Shown here: positions 57,584 to 64,000 of the stretch, piece after piece | Layout: every line of letters starts with the position of its first letter | Numbering within the stretch: the first letter of the stretch is position 1 | Source: Apostichopus japonicus | Taxonomy: Eukaryota; Echinodermata; Holothuroidea; Aspidochirotida; Stichopodidae | Length of the DNA: 64,000 bases | Assembly (NCBI RefSeq): GCF_037975245.1 | Contig: NC_092580.1 | Span: forward strand, 8,779,001 to 8,843,000 | Direction: 5' to 3' | Notes under the pieces: generated by a model | Databases searched by the model: none | The model's input: the letters and a program-made list of their open reading frames with translations, nothing else | Told to the model about the DNA's origin: nothing | Made by a program: the position numbers and the translations under genes

Positions 57584-58243
57584 TCAATCGAATGTTCGAC
57601 ACCCATCAATCGAATGTTCGACACCCATCAATCGAATGTTCGACAACGATCAATCGAATGTTCGACACCCATCAATCGAATGTGCGACACCCATCAATCG
57701 AATGTTCGACACCCATCAATCGAATGTTCGACACCGATCAATCGAATGTTCGACACCCATCAATCGAATGTTCGACACCCATCAATCGAATGTGCGACAC
57801 CTATCAATCGAATGTGCGACACAGATCAATCGAATGTTCGACACCGATCAATCGAACATACGACACCTATCAATCGAATGTTCGACACCGATCAATCGAA
57901 TTTGCGGCACCGATCAATCGAATGTTCGACACCAATCGACCGAATGTGCGACAACCATCAATCGAATGTGCGACACCAATTAAACGAATGTTCGACACCG
58001 ATTAAACGAATGTTCGACACCGATCAATCGAATGTGCGACACCTATCAATCGAATGTTCGACACCCATCAATCGAATGTGCGACACCTATCAATCGAATG
58101 TGCGACACAGATCAATCGAATGTTCGACACCGATCAATCGAATATACGACACCTATCAATCAAATATGCGACATGGATCAATCCAATGTTCGACACCGAT
58201 CGATCGAATGTTCGACACCCATCGATCGAATGTTCGACACCGA
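57584..58243. repeat. 660-bp (30-monomer) expansion
   Basis: Left of this point the HOR copies are 5,754 bp apart (49,815-52,296 against 55,569-58,050). Right of it they are 6,414 bp apart, a difference of exactly 660 bp. The run at 57,584-58,050 is repeated at 58,244-58,710. Bases 58,051-58,243 instead resemble 52,451-52,643. The expansion thus combined two neighbouring stretches of the parent unit. Confidence 0.8.
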
Positions 58244-61200
58244 TCAATCGAATGTTCGACACCCATCAATCGAATGTTCGACACCCATCAATCGAATGTT
58301 CGACAACGATCAATCGAATGTTCGACACCCATCAATCGAATGTTCGACACCCATCAATCGAATGTTCGACACCCATCAATCGAATGTTCGACACCGATCA
58401 ATCGAATGTTCGACACCCATCAATCGAATGTTCGACACCCATCAATCGAATGTGCGACACCTATCAATCGAATGTGCGACACAGATCAATCGAATGTTCG
58501 ACACCGATCAATCGAACATACGACACCTATCAATCGAATGTTCGACACCGATCAATCGAATTTGCGGCACCGATCAATCGAATGTTCGACACCAATCGAC
58601 CGAATGTGCGACAACCATCAATCGAATGTGCGACACCAATTAAACGAATGTTCGACACCGATTAAACGAATGTTCGACACCGATCAATCGAATGTGCGAC
58701 ACCTATCAATCAAATGTGCGACACCGATCAATCGAATGTTCGACACCCATCAATCGAATGTTCGACACCCATCAATCGAATGTTCGACACCGATCAATCG
58801 AATGTTCGACACCCATCAATCGAATGTTCGACACCCATCAATCGAATGTTCGACACCCATCAATCGAATGTTCGACACCCATCAATCGAATGTGCGACAC
58901 CTATCAATCGAATGTGCGACACAGATCAATCGAATGTTCGACACCGATCAATCGAATATACGACACCTATCAATCAAATATGCGACATGGATCAATCCAA
59001 TGTTCGACACCGATCGATCAAATGTTCGACACCCATCGATCGAATGTTCGACACCGATCAATCGAATGTTCGACACCGATCAATCGAATGTTCGACAACC
59101 ATCAATCGAATGTTCGACACCCATCAATCGAATGTTCGACACCGATCAATCGAATTTGCGGCACCGATCAATCGAATGTTCGACACCAATCGACCGAATG
59201 TGCGACAACCATCAATCGAATGTGCGACACCAATTAAACGAATGTTCGACACCGATTAAACGAATGTTCGACACCGATCAATCGAATGTGCGACACCTAT
59301 CAATCAAATGTGCGACACCGATCAATCGAATGTTCGACAACCATCAATCGAATGTTCGACACCCATCAATCGAATGTTCGACACCGATCAATCGAATGTT
59401 CGACACCCATCAATCGAATGTTCGACACCCATCAATCGAATGTTCGACACCCATCAATCGAATGTTCGACACCGATCAATCGAATGTGCGACACAGATCA
59501 ATCGAATGTCCGACAACCATCAACCGAATGTGCGACATCGATCAATCGAATGTTCGACACCGATCAATCGAATATACGACACCGATCAATCGAATGTGCG
59601 ACACCCATTAATCGAATGTCCGACAACCATTAATCGAATGTTCGACAACGATCAGCCGAATATGCGATTCCTGTCAATCGAATGTTCGACAACCATCAAT
59701 CGAATGTGCGACACAGATCAATCGAATGTGCGACACCTATCAATCGAATGTGCGACACAGATCAATCGAATGTTCGACACCGATCAATCGAATATACGAC
59801 ACCTATCAATCAAATGTGCGATATGGATCCACCATCAATCGAATGTGCGACACAGATCAATCGAATGTCCGACAACCATCAACCGAATGTGCGACATCGA
59901 TCAATCGAATGTTCGACACCGATCAATCGAATATACGACACCGATCAATCGAATGTGCGACACCCATTAATCGAATGTCCGACAACCATTAATCGAATGT
60001 TCGACAACGATCAGCCGAATATGCGACACCCATTAATCGAATGTTCGACACTGATCAATTGAATTTGCGGCACTGATCAATCGAATGTTCGACACCAATC
60101 GACCGAATGTGCGACAACCATCAATCGAATGTGCGACACCAATTAAACGAATGTTCGACACCGATTAAACGAATGTTCGACACCGATCAATCGAATGTGC
60201 GACACCTATCAATCAAATGTGCGACACCGATCAATCGAATGTTCGACACCCATCAATCGAATGTTCGACACCCATCAATCGAATGTTCGACACCGATCAA
60301 TCGAATGTTCGACACCCATCAATCGAATGTTCGACACCCATCAATCGAATGTTCGACACCGATCAATCGAATGTTCGACACCGATCAATCGAATGTTCGA
60401 CACCGATCAATCGAATGTTCGACACCCATCAATCGAATGTTCGACACCCATCAATCGAATGTTCGACACCGATCAATCAAATGTTCGACACCGATCAATC
60501 GAATGTTCGACACCGATCAATCGAATTTGCGGCACCGATCAATCAAATGTTTGGCACCGGTCAATCGAATGTTCGACACCGATCAATCGAATGTTCGACA
60601 CCGATCAATCGAATGTGCGACACCTATCAATCAAATGTGCGACACCGATCAATCGAATGTTCGACACCCATCAATCGAATGTTCGACACCCATCAATCGA
60701 ATGTTCGACAGCGATCAATCGAATGTTCGACACCCATCAATCGAATGTTCGACACCTATCAATCAAATGTGTGGCACCGATCAATCGAATGTTCGACACC
60801 GATCAATCGAATGTTCGACACCCATCAATCGAATGTTCGACACCGATCAATCGAATGTTCGACACCCATCAATCGAATGTTCGACACCGATCAATCGAAT
60901 GTGCGACACAGATCAATCGAATGTCCGACAACCATCAACCGAATGTGCGACATCGATCAATCGAATGTTCGACACCGATCAATCGAATATACGACACCGA
61001 TCAATCGAATGTGCGACACCCATTAATCGAATGTCCGACAACCATTAATCGAATGTTCGACAACGATCAGCCGAATATGCGATTCCTGTCAATCGAATGT
61101 TCGACAACCATCAATCGAATGTGCGACACAGATCAATCGAATGTGCGACACCTATCAATCGAATGTGCGACACAGATCAATCGAATGTTCGACACCCATC

Positions 61201-64000
61201 AATCGAATATACGACACCTATCAATCAAATGTGCGATATGGATCCACCATCAATCGAATGTGCGACACAGATCAATCGAATGTCCGACAACCATCAACCG
61301 AATGTGCGACATCGATCAATCGAATGTTCGACACCGATCAATCGAATATACGACACCGATCAATCGAATGTGCGACACCCATTAATCGAATGTCCGACAA
61401 CCATTAATCGAATGTTCGACAACGATCAGCCGAATATGCGACACCCATTAATCGACTGTTCGACACCGATCAATCGAATTTGCGGCACCGATCAATCGAA
61501 TGTTCGACACCAATCGACCGAATGTGCGACAACCATCAATCGAATGTGCGACACCAATTAAACGAATGTTCGACACCGATTAAACGAATGTTCGACACCG
61601 ATCAATCGAATGTGCGACACCTATCAATCAAATGTGCGACACCGATCAATCGAATGTTCGACACCCATCAATCGAATGTTCGACACCCATCAATCGAATG
61701 TTCGACACCGATCAATCGAATGTTCGACACCCATCAATCGAATGTTCGACAACCATCAATCGAATGTTCGACACCGATCAATCGAATGTTCGACACCGAT
61801 CAATCGAATGTTCGACACCGATCAATCGAATGTTCGACACCCATCAATCGAATGTTCGACACCCATCATCGAATGTGCGACACCGATCAATCAAATGTTC
61901 GACACCGATCAATCGAATGTTCGACACCGATCAATCGAATTTGCGGCACCGATCAATCAAATGTTTGGCACCGGTCAATCGAATGTTCGACACCAATCGA
62001 CCGAATGTGCGACAACCATCAATCGAATGTGCGACACCAATGAAACGAATGTTCGACACCGATTAAACGAATGTTCAACACCGATCAATCGAATGTGCGA
62101 CACCTATCAATCAAATGTGCGACACCGATCAATCGAATGTTCGACACCCATCAATCGAATGTTCGACACCCATGAATCGAATGTTCGACACCGATCAATC
62201 GAATGTTCGACACCGATCAATCGAATGTTCGACACCCATCAATCGAATGTTCGACACCCATGAATCGAATGTTCGACACCGATCAATCGAATGTTCGACA
62301 CCGATCAATCGAATGTTCGACACCCATCAATCGAATGTTCGACAACGATCAATCGAATGTGCGACATGGATCAATCAAAGGTTCGACACCGATCAATCGA
62401 ATGGTAGACACCGATCAATCGAATTTGCGGCACCGATCAATCAAATGTGTGGCACCGATCAATCGAATGTTCGACACCGATCAATCGAATGTTCGACACC
62501 TATCAACCGAATGTGCGACACAGATCAATCGATGTGCTACACCGATTAAACGAATGTTCGACACCGATCAATCGAATGTGCTGCACCGATTAAGCGAATG
62601 TTCGACACCGGTCAATCGAATATACGACACCTATCAATCAAATGTGCGACATGGATCAATCAAATCTTCGACACCGATCAATCGAATGTTCGACACCGAT
62701 CAATCGAATTTGCGGCACCGATCAATCAAATGTGTGGCACCGATCAATCGAATGTTCGACACCGATCAATCGAATGTTCGACACCCATCAATCGAATGTT
62801 CGACACCCATTAATCGAATGTTCGACACCGATCAATCGCATGTTCGACACCGATCAATCGAATGTTCGACAAACATCAATCGAATGTTCGACACCCATCA
62901 ATCGAATGTTCGACACCGGTAAATCGAATGTGCGGTACCGATGAATCGAATATGCGACACCCATTAATCGAATGTTCGACACCGATCAATCGAATGTTCG
63001 ACAACCATCAAACGAATGTGCGACACCCATCAATCGAATGTGCGACACCCATTAATCGAATGTCCGACAACCATCAATCGAATGTTCGACAACGATCAGC
63101 CGAATATGCGACCCCTATCAATCGAATGTTCGACAACCATCAATCGAATGTTCGACACCGATCAATCGAATGTGCGACACAGATCAATCGAATGTCCGAC
63201 AACCATCAACCGAATGGGCGACATCGATCAATCGAATGTTCGACACCGATCAATCGAATATACGACACCGATCAATCGAATGTGCGACACCCATTAATCG
63301 AATGTCCGACAACCATTAATCGAATGTTCGACAACGATCAGCCGAATATGCGATTCCTGTCAATCGAATGTTCGACAACCATCAATCGAATGTGCGACAC
63401 AGATCAATCGAATGTGCGAGACCTATCAATCGAATGTGCGACACAGATCAATCGAATGTTCGACACCGATCAATCGAATATACGACACCTATCAATCAAA
63501 TGTGCGACATGGATCAATCCAATGTTCGACACCGATCAATCGAATGTTCGACACCGATCAATCGAATTAGCGGCACCGATCAATCAAATGTGTGGCACCG
63601 ATCAATCGAATGTTCGACACCCATTAATCGAATCTTCGACACCGATCAATCGAATGTTCGACACCGATCAATCGAATGTTCGACACCCATCAATCGAATG
63701 TTCGACACCCATCGATCGAATGTTCGACACCGATCAATCGAATGTTCGACACCGATCAATCGAATGTTCGACACCCATCAATCGAATGTTCGACACCCAT
63801 CAATCGAATGTTCGACACCGATCAATCGAATTTGCGGCACCGATCAATCGAATGTTCGACACCAATCGACCGAATGTGCGACAACCATCAATCGAATGTG
63901 CGACACCAATTAAACGAATGTTCGACACCGATTAAACGAATGTTCGACACCGATCAATCGAATGTGCGACACCGATCAATCAAATGTGCGACACCGATCA
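58244..64000. repeat. 6,414-bp higher-order unit, copy 2 (cut by window end)
   Basis: This copy matches 51,830-57,586 to the very last base of the window, so the HOR continues beyond it for at least the missing 657 bp, if it is complete. The 29-bp units (59816, 61231), the 21-bp units (61854, 62513) and the GGTACC monomer near 62,932 fall at the predicted places. Confidence 0.9.

Larger units (their letters stand above)
51830..58243. repeat. 6,414-bp higher-order unit, copy 1
   Basis: Bases 51,830-57,586 recur at 58,244-64,000 at a constant offset of 6,414 bp. The length is 291 monomers plus 12, and the excess equals two 29-bp units (+14) plus two 21-bp units (-2). Rare variants shared with copy 2 include GATCGATCAAATG (52,600/59,014), CACTGATCAATTG (53,635/60,049), ATCGACTGTTCG (55,037/61,451) and CAAACATC (56,456/62,870). 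No difference was seen at the sites compared. The last 657 bp of this unit falls beyond the window in copy 2. Confidence 0.9.
1..64000 (+). repeat. 22-bp satellite array filling the window
   Basis: Every part of the window reads as a head-to-tail run of a 22-bp unit: GTTCGACACC (positions 1-10) followed directly by GATCAATCGAAT (11-22). About 2,900 units are present, all in the same orientation, and the sequence begins and ends inside the array, so its true length is unknown. Variation is concentrated at positions 2-4 (TTC, TGC, TCC, TAC, TGT), position 6 (A or G), and positions 9-12 (CCGA, CCCA, CCTA, CAGA, TGGA, ACCA). The terminal CGAAT is the best-kept part, with CAAAT the main alternative. 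The common monomer is 45% GC with three CpG. I see no unique DNA, gene, RNA gene, transposon or terminator in any stretch. Organisation of this kind is known from eukaryotic satellite DNA; the chromosomal location cannot be told from the window. Confidence 0.98.

Noticed and set aside
57548-59611. Longest plus-strand open frame, 687 codons, as a repeat-rich protein gene
   Set aside because: It begins at a GTG inside a monomer and ends at a chance GATTAA-type or CATTAA-type variant. Identical peptides run in the other two frames. There is no non-repeat domain, promoter or start context.
1-64000. CRISPR array
   Set aside because: The period is 22 bp with no spacers. The variable and constant parts are both within the monomer, and large blocks are duplicated in order, unlike unique spacers between fixed repeats.
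1-64000. Iteron-type plasmid origin or partition site
   Set aside because: Iterons are about 17-22 bp but come in small numbers beside a rep gene. Thousands of units with HORs and no gene do not fit.
1-64000. TAL-effector-like or leucine-rich coding repeats
   Set aside because: The unit is 22 bp, not 66 or 102 bp. Register-shifting units and stop-making variants occur freely, so no reading frame is maintained.
1-64000. Telomeric repeat
   Set aside because: The unit has no G-rich strand of 5-8 bp type, and the repeat is 22 bp with balanced composition.
1-64000. CENP-B box
   Set aside because: Monomers share only TTCG with the box core. The remaining defined bases of the motif are absent in the variants I read.

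Overview
The whole 64,000-base window is one uninterrupted tandem-repeat (satellite) array. The unit is 22 bp, present about 2,900 times, always in the same orientation, and the array runs off both ends of the window. I see no protein-coding gene, RNA gene, transposon, CRISPR array, origin or unique flanking sequence. The common monomer is GTTCGACACC followed directly by GATCAATCGAAT (positions 1-22 here). Megasatellite-scale arrays with nested higher-order repeats (HORs) are typical of eukaryotic heterochromatin (centromeric, pericentromeric or subtelomeric), so a eukaryotic chromosome is by far the likeliest source. I cannot name the species. CpG is strongly over-represented, which suggests a genome with little CpG methylation decay, but this is inference.

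The many apparent plus-strand open frames are a by-product of the repeat. The monomer has no stop triplet on the plus strand, and because 22 is not a multiple of 3, every plus frame reads the same 22-residue peptide. The minus strand has a TGA in each monomer. None of these frames is annotated as a gene.

The information lies in how variant monomers are ordered. Left part: 1-1,782 is a block with a ~945-bp internal period; 1,783-4,288 is a 1,253-bp tandem duplication; 3,036-9,062 is a 6,027-bp unit repeated from 9,063 to about 13,824; 13,825-16,139 is a composite. Middle: 16,140-23,111 is a 6,972-bp unit with an internal 1,628-bp duplication, repeated without it at 23,112-28,097; then an ~0.9-kb duplication (28.26-30.02 kb), dispersed copies of left-hand segments (29.66-34.66 kb) and a scrambled mosaic (34.66-36.12 kb). 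Right part: a 4,113-bp head-to-tail duplication (37,512-45,737), ~2.2-kb units (46.07-49.5 kb), and a 6,414-bp HOR (from 51,830) still repeating at the window end, with a 660-bp expansion at 57.6-58.2 kb.

A few odd-length monomers (21, 26 and 29 bp) act as register markers. The length of each large unit I checked, taken modulo 22, equals the sum of the deviations of the odd monomers it contains. This is what in-register unequal exchange (or in-register block copying) would leave. All breakpoints were read by eye and are good to about one monomer.
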